From the NCBI RefSeq assembly GCF_902859705.1, contig NZ_CADIJO010000005.1:124001-188000 (forward strand): a DNA stretch of 64,000 nucleotides, given 5' to 3'. The position numbers were made by a program, and so were the translations under genes. This DNA comes from Achromobacter deleyi. GTDB lineage: Bacteria > Pseudomonadota > Gammaproteobacteria > Burkholderiales > Burkholderiaceae_B. Within the stretch, counting starts at the first letter, position 1; the number at the start of each line of letters is the position of its first letter. The notes under the pieces were generated by a model. It was not told the origin of the DNA. It saw only the letters and a program-made list of their open reading frames with translations, and made no database searches. Positions 39,577 through 47,911 of the stretch are shown here, one piece after another.

Positions 39577-39984
39577 TTACCTGAGCGGCACAATCTGCCA
39601 ATTGCTGCCATCCTGGTACACCCGGAAATCAGCCACCTCGCCCGCTCGGGTCGTCACATCCAGATAAGTCACGGGATAAGAGGCGTTGAACGCCTGCATC
39701 CCGACCTTGTGCGCACCCGGCGGCACCCAGATCTGCAAGACGCGATTGGCGTTGATGCTGGCAATATGCCTGCCGTCAAGGTAGATCAGAATGTCGATCG
39801 CGCTGCCCCAGGTGCCCGAATCGCGCACCACCCGGATCGAACTCTTTTCAGTCGACGATTGCAGCAGCGAGGGGTCCATGACAAATGACGACTCCAACTG
39901 CGGCGCCCGATTGGGATCGACGGGCGTGGTGCCGCAGGCCGCCAGCATCGACGCGAGCAGTCCGGCCACAAGGATTCTGGACAT
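39577..39984 (-). CDS. Lipoprotein paralogue B
   Basis: The 135-residue protein has a lipobox LAAC after a short signal peptide. The C-terminal 80 residues (IYLDGRHIASINANRVLQIWVPPGAHKVGMQAFNASYPVTYLDV) closely match the protein encoded just upstream, so the two are tandem paralogues. The PGxHKVG motif resembles PEGA-like or DUF2846-like lipoprotein domains that attach to membrane or cell-wall structures; the match is loose. GTAGG precedes the ATG at 39984, and a GTG two codons earlier is possible. Confidence 0.75.
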   Translation of the reverse strand: MSRILVAGLLASMLAACGTTPVDPNRAPQLESSFVMDPSLLQSSTEKSSIRVVRDSGTWGSAIDILIYLDGRHIASINANRVLQIWVPPGAHKVGMQAFNASYPVTYLDVTTRAGEVADFRVYQDGSNWQIVPLR

Positions 39985-39990
39985 AGACAC

Positions 39991-40398
39991 CTACTTGATG
40001 GGTTCGAAAATCGTCATGGTTGCGCCCACATACGCACGCAGCCCCACGGGTTGGCCGTCCTTGACCTGGACGTCGAGATAATCGATCGGGTGCGCCCGGT
40101 CCACCATCTGCAGGCCCACTTTGTGCGGCCCCACGGGCAGATTCAGTTCAAGCACCGTATTTTCAAGAACATTCGCCACATGCCGGCCGTCGACATAGAT
40201 CAATGCTGGCTGATACTTGCCCCAGCCGCCCTTGTCCCTGGCAACGCGCACCAAACCCTTGCCCGGTCCACTTTCGCTGACCTGCGGATCCAGATAATAA
40301 TTCTGCGCCGCGCGCGGCGCGGTCGTGGCATCGATGGGCACGCCCATGCACCCCGCAAGCAGCGATACCGCCAGGCAACACCCCAATATTTTCAACAC
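39991..40398 (-). CDS. Lipoprotein paralogue A
   Basis: The 135-residue lipoprotein (lipobox LAGC) has the shared domain IYVDGRHVANVLENTVLELNLPVGPHKVGLQMVDRAHPIDYLDVQ. GTG at 40398 is chosen as start because GGGAG lies six bases upstream and the signal peptide then has normal length. It ends 6 bp before paralogue B starts. It follows the TPR lipoprotein gene by 57 bp. The three form one operon of envelope lipoproteins of unknown function. Confidence 0.75.
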   Translation of the reverse strand: MLKILGCCLAVSLLAGCMGVPIDATTAPRAAQNYYLDPQVSESGPGKGLVRVARDKGGWGKYQPALIYVDGRHVANVLENTVLELNLPVGPHKVGLQMVDRAHPIDYLDVQVKDGQPVGLRAYVGATMTIFEPIK

Positions 40399-40455
40399 GA
40401 TCAGCTCCCGGATTCTGGCTTGGACCAGCCGCAATATACCGTGGACTGACCAGGA

Positions 40456-41163
40456 CTAGACCGGCTCCGGCATTTTCTCGCGCAGCATTTCCAGAAACCG
40501 CGCACCGGGTTGTCCGCCGGCCCTGCGCGCCTTGGCCACCATCGCCCAGGCATCCGCATACTGGCCGTTCCAGTAATACGCACTGGCCCACGCGTTATAC
40601 AGATAGGCCTTGTCCGGCTCGACAGCTTCGCCATTGCGGAACAAGGCGTCGGAACGCGTGATCATCGCGGCGCGTTCCGGGCCCGACAAGGTCTGGTCCG
40701 CGGCGGCACAACGTGCGGCAATACGGCCCGCATCGGCATAAATGCCCTGGAATGACGGCGGCTTCAGGCTCAGCGCCGTCTCCATCATTTTCATGGCGTC
40801 GCAATACTTGCCCTGGTCGTGCAGCACCGCGGCAAAGCCGGTATAGACCTCGGGATTATGCGTATCCATCAGCCAGGCCTGATTGAATCGCCGCGTCGCC
40901 ATACCGAGTTGATCCGCGCGGTAAAAGCGATAACCCTGCTCGATCCAGGCCTGCGCTGCGCGGGCCGGCGACCCAAACGCGCGGCTCGCGTCCGCCGTGA
41001 GTTTGTCGTCGGCGGCCTTGATGTCAGGGGCCGACCGATCCATGCCCCCGTACATCGGAATCTCGTCCACCCGCGACTGCGGCGCAACCGGCGCGGTCGC
41101 CAGGCAGCCGGCAAGCGTCAGGCAGGCAATCAGGGGGGCAAGGCGAAGGGGCAGTCTGTGCAT
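40456..41163 (-). CDS. TPR-containing lipoprotein
   Basis: The 235-residue protein has signal peptide MHRLPLRLAPLIACLTLAGC (lipobox LAGC) and a helical body with tetratricopeptide-like repeats (AWIEQGYRFYRADQLGMATRRFNQAWLMDTHNPEVYTGFAAVLHDQGKYCDAMKMMETALSLKP). It is probably a periplasm-facing scaffold. It is the first gene of the three-lipoprotein operon; its partners may be the two paralogous lipoproteins downstream. Confidence 0.8.
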   Translation of the reverse strand: MHRLPLRLAPLIACLTLAGCLATAPVAPQSRVDEIPMYGGMDRSAPDIKAADDKLTADASRAFGSPARAAQAWIEQGYRFYRADQLGMATRRFNQAWLMDTHNPEVYTGFAAVLHDQGKYCDAMKMMETALSLKPPSFQGIYADAGRIAARCAAADQTLSGPERAAMITRSDALFRNGEAVEPDKAYLYNAWASAYYWNGQYADAWAMVAKARRAGGQPGARFLEMLREKMPEPV

Positions 41164-41310
41164 GAATCATCCCGGGTGAGGCCCAAGACTATCATCGATA
41201 GGAACCTCGTCAGAGCCGGCGGACCCAGCCCGCGCATTGTGCTCTAGTCATCTAGATGTCACCACCAAGCGCTATCGTCTCGTGCAACTTCCCAACGCCG
41301 AGGCTGCTCC

Positions 41311-41844
41311 ATGCTGACCCTGCCCACTATCGAAAACCTGTTCGCCCATCACGGCGCCGCCTACTACGGCGGCGAAGCCATCAGTCAGACGGAACACGCG
41401 CTGCAATGCGCGCAACTGGCCGAACAGGCCGGCGAGTCCAAAGCCGTGATCGTCGCCGCCTTCCTGCACGACGTCGGCCACCTCATGCTGGCCGAAAGCA
41501 TCACCACCGACATGCGCCACCAGGAAGTCGCTGCTGACGCCCTGGCCACGCTGTTCAGCGACGACGTCACCACGCCTGTGCGCCTGCACGTCGCGGCCAA
41601 ACGTTACCTGGGCGCGATCGAACCCGCCTACCTGGACACCCTGTCGCCCGCCTCGGTACAAAGCCTGGCGTTGCAAGGCGGCGTATTCACCGCCGAACAA
41701 GCCGAGACGTTTGCCTGTCAGCCGCACGCGCTGGCCGCGGTGCGGCTGCGCCGGTATGACGACTTGGCCAAGGTGGTGGGGTTGGATACGCCGCCGATTG
41801 CGCACTATATGAAGATGGCGCGGCGGTGTTTGCGGGTGGCGTGA
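41311..41844 (+). CDS. HD-domain protein, PhnZ-like
   Basis: The 177-residue protein has the HD motif FLHDVGH near residue 51 and an upstream YYGGEAISQTEHALQCAQLAEQAG segment that resembles the mixed-valence di-iron oxygenase PhnZ and its relatives, which cleave phosphonates. No other phosphonate genes are visible, so the substrate is open. The last 39 codons are present again as a diverged fragment at 46966-47091, which marks one edge of an inserted islet. Confidence 0.75.
   Translation: MLTLPTIENLFAHHGAAYYGGEAISQTEHALQCAQLAEQAGESKAVIVAAFLHDVGHLMLAESITTDMRHQEVAADALATLFSDDVTTPVRLHVAAKRYLGAIEPAYLDTLSPASVQSLALQGGVFTAEQAETFACQPHALAAVRLRRYDDLAKVVGLDTPPIAHYMKMARRCLRVA
41719..41835 (+). repeat. 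Duplicated 3' end of the HD gene, copy 1
   Basis: This 117-bp stretch aligns without gaps to 46966-47082 with 7 mismatches (94%). It codes for QPHALAAVRLRRYDDLAKVV and the following residues of the intact gene. Confidence 0.85.
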
Positions 41845-41857
41845 AACTGACGGCCTG

Positions 41858-42454
41858 CTACATCGGCGTCAGGCTGCTGAAACGGAAAATGAATTCCGGG
41901 TCCATCAACTTGCCCCGCAGACCCAGGCTGGACTCGTAGAAGCAATCCGCGCCTGTGCCCCTGAACAACGATCCGGAAAATTTCACGGACTGGCCCTTCT
42001 TCAGAATCGAAGCAGTGTTGAACAGCGGAGATCCCGGCTGCAACAGGGTGTTGTGCACGATGTCCGAGAGGCTGTTATTCCAGGTCTTGACGGTAATGCC
42101 CTTGGATATCTCCACGGCAAAGACGCCTTTGCCGTCGCTATTCGCAGCGATCTGCTTTACGGTGCCGACCCATTCATGCACTCCCAGGCTGGTGACCGCC
42201 TGGCACAACGCCTGATCGCGCTTGGCCTTGACGCCGCCACGTTGCATGTCGTTATCGGCTTTGCCGGCTTCCTTCTGGGCAGCAGCCACGACTGAAACAA
42301 ATGCGGCTTCGTCAGCCGGCATCGCCACCCTCGAACTCGCAGCGCGGTTCGCCTTCCCCGGCAGACCGCCCATTAGCCCCACCACCACCAGAACACCCAA
42401 CGTCCAAACTCACCAACGTTCATGCAACGGCGTTTCCTGATTAACCTCGGTCAT
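41858..42454 (-). pseudogene. Membrane-anchored hypothetical protein broken by an in-frame TGA
   Basis: From the ATG at 42454 the frame reads MTEVNQETPLHERW, then TGA (42412-42410), then continues as VWTLGVLVVVGLMGGLPGKANRA, a membrane segment, and a 150-residue soluble part (PADEAAFVSVVAAAQKEAG ... GGVKAKRDQALCQAV ... FSGSLFRGTGADCFYESSLGLRGKLMDPEFIFRFSSL). A single change of TGG to TGA would explain the break. A TTG at 42400 could restart translation. The family is unknown to me, and the gene may still be read from the internal start. Confidence 0.65.
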
Positions 42455-42874
42455 AGGTGCTTCTCAGTTCGTTATTAGATTTCGGCAAATTCTGCCACAG
42501 AGATAATCATGCCTCACCAAGATGACTCAGTATCCAGCGGTCCACAGACAGGCCGAATAGAGTGAACAATGGATCCGATAACTCTCGATTATGGTTGGGG
42601 ATTCTTTGAAATAGCAATAAGGCTCGAGAGTCGTAGACTGTCGCGCCTTTCAGGGTGGTGTTTCATTAGCTCTATCAAGCTCAACTTTGCAGGAATTTGG
42701 TAGGTGGTTTTGAGACCGAATCATGCCCTACGACCTGCATGGATGCGGGTACAGGATCTCTCGATGGTCGATCATATCCCCAAACTGCTACGATACTTAC
42801 GGCAGTCAACAAAATGCCGACTCTGCATCCACAGGGGATGCTTGGCACGGCATCCTCGATAACAAGGGCACTGC
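42455..42874. other. Gene-free stretch holding the left islet boundary
   Basis: No gene is seen in these 420 bases. They include the diverged copy of the tRNA-Val 3' end and terminator (42631-42720) and an AT-richer stretch that probably contains the promoter of the HEPN-like gene. Confidence 0.6.
42631..42720. repeat. Diverged copy of tRNA-Val 3' end plus downstream DNA (att-like)
   Basis: These 90 bases align without gaps to 47591-47680 with 74 identities (82%). The right-hand part (42698-42720) corresponds to the 3' end of tRNA-Val, the rest to its downstream terminator region. Such partial tRNA copies mark the far end of elements integrated at tRNA genes. Confidence 0.75.
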
Positions 42875-43417
42875 ATGACGACCTACGCACATGATCTGGC
42901 TCAACGATTCTTCGGCATTATGCCATCCTCGCCGGACATTGAACTCACTCTGTTGAAAGGCCATCTTTTGATTGAAGAGGTACTGACGGCAATAGTCCGG
43001 GCGGGCGTGCAGCGGCCGGAACACCTCCAATTTGATCGGATGCAATTTCACGCCAAGGCGAAGCTGGCTCGCGCAGTGTTCAAAGGCCCCGAAGATTCCT
43101 GGGTGTGGAAAGCCCTAGGTCTGTTGAACGCCGCCCGAAATTCTTTGGCTCATGGGTTGGACACCAATGAGACCGCCGATCTCATTAAGCGATTCGAGGC
43201 GTTCGTCCGAAGCCAGGAAGCACAAATTGGCATGAGCACCGTCGAGGGTGATGCAGAGCTAACTGTGCAAGTGCGCTGGGCGATTTTCGCCTTGTACTCA
43301 CGCCTGATCGTATTTGGAGACGTTCGCGAACCGAACCCGAATGCCCTTGCAGAAGCGTTAAAGAATTGGCAACCTCGCGACTCCGGCGGAGCGCCGAACT
43401 CAGTATATCCAGAATAG
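42875..43417 (+). CDS. HEPN-like protein
   Basis: The 180-residue, mainly helical protein has GHLLIEEVLTAIVRAG near residue 29 and LGLLNAARNSLAHGLDTNE near 81. The latter contains an R-x4-H motif (Arg88, His93) typical of HEPN domains, many of which are RNases in toxin and anti-phage systems. No nucleotidyltransferase (MNT) gene is adjacent, so it is not a standard HEPN-MNT pair. AAGG precedes the ATG by seven bases. It is intact and lies inside the tRNA-Val islet. Activity is not proven by sequence. Confidence 0.6.
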   Translation: MTTYAHDLAQRFFGIMPSSPDIELTLLKGHLLIEEVLTAIVRAGVQRPEHLQFDRMQFHAKAKLARAVFKGPEDSWVWKALGLLNAARNSLAHGLDTNETADLIKRFEAFVRSQEAQIGMSTVEGDAELTVQVRWAIFALYSRLIVFGDVREPNPNALAEALKNWQPRDSGGAPNSVYPE

Positions 43418-44181
43418 GCGTCAACTCACGGCCGGCACCTAAATACCGCTACGGAGGATTCCGTGTGCAGCCATTGCCAGACCCTTAAGGACGCCAATCT
43501 GCTGCTTGCGCGGCTCGCGGCTCATGCACCCGAACGCCCTATCTTTACGACATGCACAGGAGTACGACGGGTTGTTCGTCCACTGTCAGCAGTCCACGGA
43601 AAAGCGGGAGACTGGAGTGTGGCGATGGGGGCCGATAGCCGCAGCGCCACGGCATTCGATCCCACGCTGGACACATTCAATACCCGCGACGACAGGGTCG
43701 CCCAGCACCTTCGGCGCGATCAGCTCGTAATGCCAGTGGACTCGGAACTTGATGGCCTAGCGGCACTTGAAATAGTATCGGCGTACGTCAGTTGCAGGAC
43801 GAGCTATCGAACAACGAATTAAATCCTGCACGGATCGTGCACGAGATTGCGGCTCTTGAAGGCGGCACAACCAGCTCATTTAAGCCGCCAATAAAATAAG
43901 TATCCTCTACTCAAAGGGCTGTGGCATAAGCACTATGCGGAGCCAGCTTGCGATCGCTTGCCTTGAACGTACGGAATGCGCTTCGCAAACACGGAATATC
44001 CTACTTTGATCAGAAGGCGCGAGAGTCGAGGATCTCAGGCGAGCTTCAGTTGTAACGCTCCCAGATATTTCGGCAATTGTGAACGACGCTATTAGCGGCA
44101 ATCTCAACCGACAAGTCGCACAAAGTGCACGTTCCGGAGGATGGCTGCTTTTTGGAAAACACAGGGGAAAGAACTATTACC
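43418..44181. other. Decayed islet DNA without a confident gene
   Basis: Two overlapping plus-strand frames (43463-43822 and 43506-43730) have no recognisable domains and neither looks clearly coding. They may be remains of one frameshifted gene. The rest has scattered stops in all frames. Confidence 0.5.
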
Positions 44182-44291
44182 TTAGTGTAGCGTTGCACGA
44201 TAAAGCAACACACGCGTCAGTTCGACAAGATATCGAGTCCGTTTGCTGTTTAAAGTTCGACTTTCTGGCGAATATGTTGGCAGGCGCCTGA
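44079..44291 (+). CDS. Possible small protein or fragment
   Basis: A 70-codon frame (GTG start) with SARSGGWLLFGKHRGKNYYLSVALHDKATHASVRQDIESV. The composition is protein-like, but there is no good ribosome-binding site, and the frame is open upstream of the start for about 25 codons. It could be the surviving C-terminal part of a larger lost gene. I do not recognise the family. Confidence 0.35.
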   Translation: MNDAISGNLNRQVAQSARSGGWLLFGKHRGKNYYLSVALHDKATHASVRQDIESVCCLKFDFLANMLAGA

Positions 44292-44942
44292 AGCTAGGAG
44301 GCTGCGCGCTGCGCATAAGTTGACGCCGTATGAAGGAGCGGTCCCACAAGCCCGGGCAATGCCCCACGTCAATAGCCGCCTTCGCCCATGCCGCATCCGC
44401 AATTTCCTGAGCATTTGCTGACGGCCCATACGACGCCACCACGACCTCTTCCACTCCGTGCCCTACGATGCGCAGCTTCGGCCGATCCAGTTTGTCGAAT
44501 GCTGGTACGCCGTAGGGATCAGGCAAATGCCCTATGTGGTAGAGCTCATGCTCTATCAGCGCACAGAACTCCCCCCCGCTGCAGCCGGCGTAGTAATCGG
44601 CCGCCAGGATGATCAGAAACGCCGGCACGTGGCCAAACCACTCGATGATCTACTATTCCTGGCGCATCTTCTGCCAACCGGCGGTGTGAAACATCACTTG
44701 TTGGGCTTGGCCCAGCACCACGCGTCCGCCGACGCCCAAAGGAAAGCCAGGTCGGCGTCAACCAGATGGATATGGTTGGGATTGTGAAGCGACCAGCCCG
44801 AGGCGAGTATCCCCCGCTCGGTTCATTCCAACAGTTCAGGGGCCAGCGCCCGCAGGCCGCCCACGACCTCCGCGTGCGTCAGCCACTCGGAGGTCGGCCG
44901 CAATCGCCGCAGCTCCGCCGTCTGCCCCCGCCCTCTGATCAT
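44182..44942 (-). pseudogene. Decayed putative phage metallopeptidase
   Basis: On the minus strand the remains read MIRGRGQTAEL ... LRALAPELLE, TGA (44825-44823), then ILASGWSLHNPNHIHLVDADLAFLW, a frameshift near 44690-44697, MFHTAGWQKMRQE, two consecutive TAG codons (44655-44650), then FGHVPAFLIILAADYYAG and CALIEHELYHIGH with the HExxH zinc motif, followed by VGHGVEEVV. This matches the layout of the putative metallopeptidase found in many phages. At least three separate lesions show that the gene is dead and that the islet is of prophage origin. Confidence 0.72.
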
Positions 44943-45151
44943 GCTGAATCACCCTGGTACTTTGGTCGGCCTCGCTCCGCTCGAAGCCGGATCCCCAACT
45001 TTTCGTTCCCTTGCCTGGCCGCATGAGAGCTGGTCGCCACTTTAGGTCGTCGAAATCGATGCACTAATCGTCCCCGAAGCGGCGATGCTTGCCTGCTCAA
45101 CCTATTTTCACTACATTCTAATTTTTCCAAATATTACAATAAGGATATCCG

Positions 45152-46126
45152 GTGCCTAACACCGAGAAAACTCAACCAACTGAGCAGGCAACATCACGAT
45201 TAATCCGAATCCCGATAGTCATCGGAGGCTTGCTAATACTTGCCTACGGCATCTATTTTGGGCTCATTCGGAAGGAGGAATCAGGAGGCCCCGATACCTG
45301 GGGCCAATTTGGCGACTTCTTGGGTGGACTATTAAACCCGGTCGTGGGTGCCGTCACCATCATCCTTCTCGTCCGTACGCTCACAGCCCAATTACATGCT
45401 ATCGACATGCAACGAGAGGAGTTAACACTGCAGCGCGATGAATTAAAACTCCAACGTGCAGAAACTGCGAGATCTACGGAGGCTTTAGCGGCGCAAAATA
45501 ATGCTATCAAGATGCAGAGCTTTGAGCAGACATTCTTTGCTTGGCTCCAAAGCAACAGACAATTTGTAAGCAGCCTCAATGCTGGACCGCATCAGGGCTT
45601 TAAAGTCTTACAAAGTTTGGTAAGACCTTGGGCCGCCGGCACACTGGATAGCGTCGGGACAGATTTTGACCAATGGGCGGAGCGTCATCGCCAGTCCGCC
45701 GGCAAACTTTTAGAAATTAAGTTTTTCGCAGCAAAGGACCGCTACGAGGACACATACAAAAATCATCATGACGTCCTGGGTCCTCTACTGCGATCGCTTT
45801 ACCGACTCATCGACTGGGTTGACAATAGTCCTATACCAGATAGCGAGAAATGGCATTACGTCGCGATTGCTCGGTCCCAGCTCACTTGGCCTGAAATGAT
45901 GATTCTTGCATACAACGGCACCACAAAACGCGGAGAAAGATTCGCGACTCTGATTGAGAAATATGCACTTCTAGACAATCTAGAAGCCACTTCTGACTAT
46001 CTCATCGCGGCAATGCGAGGGCCATTCCTTGAAAGGCGATTTGACGGCTTCCCATACACAAAGCGCGCATTTAGCTCCGCTGTGGCCAAGCTGGAACTTG
46101 GAATTGTCGAACTAAAAGATCTTTAG
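45152..46126 (+). CDS. Putative phage abortive-infection protein (AbiC-like)
   Basis: The 324-residue protein has two N-terminal membrane segments around PDTWGQFGDFLGGLLNPVVGAVTIILLVRTL, a coiled coil (residues about 85-120), and a helical C-terminal domain with LGPLLRSLYRLIDWVDNSP ... HYVAIARSQLTWPEMMILAYNG ... LIEKYALLDNL. This order matches the putative AbiC family of membrane-anchored phage-exclusion proteins. GTG start, with AAGGA six bases upstream. GC content is clearly lower than in the core genes, which indicates transfer. It is intact, in contrast to the adjacent phage pseudogene. Confidence 0.75.
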   Translation: MPNTEKTQPTEQATSRLIRIPIVIGGLLILAYGIYFGLIRKEESGGPDTWGQFGDFLGGLLNPVVGAVTIILLVRTLTAQLHAIDMQREELTLQRDELKLQRAETARSTEALAAQNNAIKMQSFEQTFFAWLQSNRQFVSSLNAGPHQGFKVLQSLVRPWAAGTLDSVGTDFDQWAERHRQSAGKLLEIKFFAAKDRYEDTYKNHHDVLGPLLRSLYRLIDWVDNSPIPDSEKWHYVAIARSQLTWPEMMILAYNGTTKRGERFATLIEKYALLDNLEATSDYLIAAMRGPFLERRFDGFPYTKRAFSSAVAKLELGIVELKDL

Positions 46127-46429
46127 CGCCTGGACGATTCAAACGCATTTCGCCAGCACGCGTTACGCCTGAGAACTATTACAGTCGGTGTAACACTTCC
46201 CACTGAAGCATATGCCTCCTTCTCGATTCCAAAGTTCTGGGCAAGACGAATCACGCGTGTCAGCGGCAGTTTCCATGTGGGCTAGTAATTTTATGTTACC
46301 TTAGGCCCCACCCGCGCAGGTGGGACGGCTTCGGGTCGCTCACGGTTTGCTCCGTGGGTCGGCTGTCGGTCGCGCAGTCACAGCTGCTTGACGGTCGCCG
46401 TCTTCTTTCATTTGATGAGGGCTTTCAGC
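46127..46429. other. Intergenic DNA in the islet
   Basis: About 300 bases without a gene. A short inverted repeat (CCCACC/GGTGGG, 46307-46324) lies in it. A promoter for the next gene is expected but not clear. Confidence 0.4.
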
Positions 46430-46879
46430 ATGCGCCAGTTGTCGGTGCCCATTGCACTCGCACTCTTTCTCGGCTCGCCCGCCCAAGCGGCGGATGTTGA
46501 CTCAACAGCACGCGCGACGAGTGGCCGCGCCGCGTGGGCTGCCTTCGGCTGCAGCGCATTGGCCGAGCTCCTCAAGAAGGCGCCGGACCAGCAGCGGCTC
46601 TTTGCTTATGGGTTGGCGCAGGGCCAGCGGTTTATCGACGACCTCCAGGCCAAGCGCATCAGCCAAGCAGCGATTAGTTCCATAGTCCCCATGGGGGTGA
46701 TGAACAATCTGGAAGGCCCGTCCGCTGACTTCATGCTCGGACGGATATACGCATCGGCATCCGAGTCGGCACTCCGAGACGTTTACATGCTCGACGGTAA
46801 GTACCTGGACGACGCAGCGCAGGAAATGCGCGCAGGCAATAAGTTCACCAGCCAAAACTGCGACTTAGTCGGTAGATAG
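46430..46879 (+). CDS. Small secreted protein of unknown function
   Basis: A 149-residue protein with a Sec signal peptide (MRQLSVPIALALFLGSPAQA, cleavage after AQA) and a mature domain with two cysteines (AAFGCSALAELL ... TSQNCDLV) that could form a disulphide. It also has FAYGLAQGQRFIDDL and LEGPSADFMLGRIYASA segments. I do not know a named family. The ATG at 46430 has GAGG nine bases upstream. It may be exported cargo of the islet. Confidence 0.6.
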   Translation: MRQLSVPIALALFLGSPAQAADVDSTARATSGRAAWAAFGCSALAELLKKAPDQQRLFAYGLAQGQRFIDDLQAKRISQAAISSIVPMGVMNNLEGPSADFMLGRIYASASESALRDVYMLDGKYLDDAAQEMRAGNKFTSQNCDLVGR

Positions 46880-46965
46880 CAAAACTCCCCGGTTTTTTGG
46901 CCGGGACGCTTCCTCAGGTAGTACTTATAAAGAAAACGACTCAGACTACGGTTTCTCGCGGCGGC

Positions 46966-47091
46966 CAGCCGCACGCGCTGCCGGCGGTGCGGCCGCGCCG
47001 GTATGACGACTTCGCGAAGGTGGTGGGATTGGATACGCCGCCGATTGCGCACTATAAGAAGATGGCGCGGCGGTGTTTGCGGACGGAATAA
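46966..47091 (+). pseudogene. 3' fragment of a second PhnZ-like HD gene
   Basis: The frame QPHALPAVRPRRYDDFAKVV ... ARRCLRTE ends in TAA and matches the C-terminus of the intact gene at 41311-41844, 94% over 117 bp of DNA. The first three quarters of the gene are missing. The reading frame and a distinct stop codon are kept, so it derives from a related allele rather than from a recent copy of the intact gene. Confidence 0.8.
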
Positions 47092-47278
47092 GGCAACGTC
47101 GTCGCAGGGTGTCGTCAGTATTTAAAAGCCCTGATTCCCGGCAGTCATAGCCGAAAGAATCAGCGCCAGAGGCATACCGTTGGCACCTGGTCGGCCGCGC
47201 CCAAACATAATGTCTCTCTAAGTGCGGGCCGATGTTTTTCTGCCCAGTCGGAGTGTCGACGTGTCAGTGGGCAGCGCG

Positions 47279-47545
47279 TCACTTGAACAACAGGTACGCA
47301 AGCAAACCAAAAATCGCGAATACAAAGAGCACTGTCGCAGCCTTCACCCACCTGTTTGTATTCTTCGGCCACGACAATATGCCCGGGTCGCCGGACAGCA
47401 GACCCAACCCGACTGCCACGATCAGGCCCAGGCCGGCCGTCACAATCGCAATACCGCCAAAAATCACTTCCGCCAAGCGGGTTCGCCAGGAAGGCCGCTG
47501 CGGATGTGACACGGGATCAGACGGTGGATTTGGGCGTAACCCCAT
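47279..47545 (-). CDS. Small membrane protein
   Basis: An 88-residue protein with two membrane segments (VIFGGIAIVTAGLGLIVAVGLGLLSG and AATVLFVFAIFGLLAYLLFK). The ATG at 47545 has GGAGAG nine bases upstream. A longer frame from 47638 would run through the tRNA terminator and is not credible. The function is unknown. Confidence 0.55.
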   Translation of the reverse strand: MGLRPNPPSDPVSHPQRPSWRTRLAEVIFGGIAIVTAGLGLIVAVGLGLLSGDPGILSWPKNTNRWVKAATVLFVFAIFGLLAYLLFK

Positions 47546-47576
47546 GCTTGAATGCTCTCCAGGCGACGTAGAAAGC

Positions 47577-47613
47577 AAAAAGCCGCGAAGTCTTAGACTG
47601 TCGCGGCTTTTTT
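47577..47613. terminator. Bidirectional terminator downstream of tRNA-Val
   Basis: AAAAAGCCGCGA and TCGCGGCTTTTTT flank a 13-base centre. The stem ends in A/T tracts on both sides, so it can stop transcription from either strand. It serves tRNA-Val on the minus strand. A diverged copy lies at the other end of the islet. Confidence 0.8.
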
Positions 47614-47657
47614 GGCGGTGCTTGACTAGCTCTATCAAGCACCACTTTGCAGGAATT

Positions 47658-47733
47658 TGGTAGGCGGTATTGGAATCGAACCAACGACCTCCACGATGTC
47701 AACGTGGCGCTCTAACCAGCTGAGCTAACCGCC
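47658..47733 (-). tRNA. tRNA-Val (anticodon GAC)
   Basis: The 76-nt gene folds as a cloverleaf: acceptor GGCGGTT pairs with AATACCGCC at the 3' end, the D-arm contains AGCTCAGCTGGTTAGAGC, the anticodon arm CCACG-TTGACAT-CGTGG carries the GAC anticodon, the T-arm contains GGTTCGATTCC, and the CCA end is encoded. It is intact and forms the right boundary of the accessory islet. Confidence 0.95.
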
Positions 47734-47911
47734 TGCAAAGAAGAAGAATTATATAGTGCTTTTTTAAACTGTGCAAATCGTCTTTTCAAACTTTTTGCTG
47801 TTTTTGTTGCGTTCCGGAGTTTTGCTTTCGCCCTACTCTTCATCCGCAACGGCCTGTCTTTTGAACGTGTTTTGCAACTTCCAAACGACTGCCAGCACTG
47901 CGCAAACCTTC

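Noticed and set aside
42698-42722. A second tRNA-Val gene
   Set aside because: Only the diverged 3' end is present and the cloverleaf cannot form; kept as an att-like repeat.
43463-43822. 119-codon plus-strand frame with CSHC near its start
   Set aside because: No family resemblance, a competing overlapping frame and surrounding decay make it unsafe to call a gene.
46307-46324. Small inverted repeat (CCCACC/GGTGGG) as a riboswitch or RNA gene
   Set aside because: A single 6-bp stem with no further conserved structure visible.
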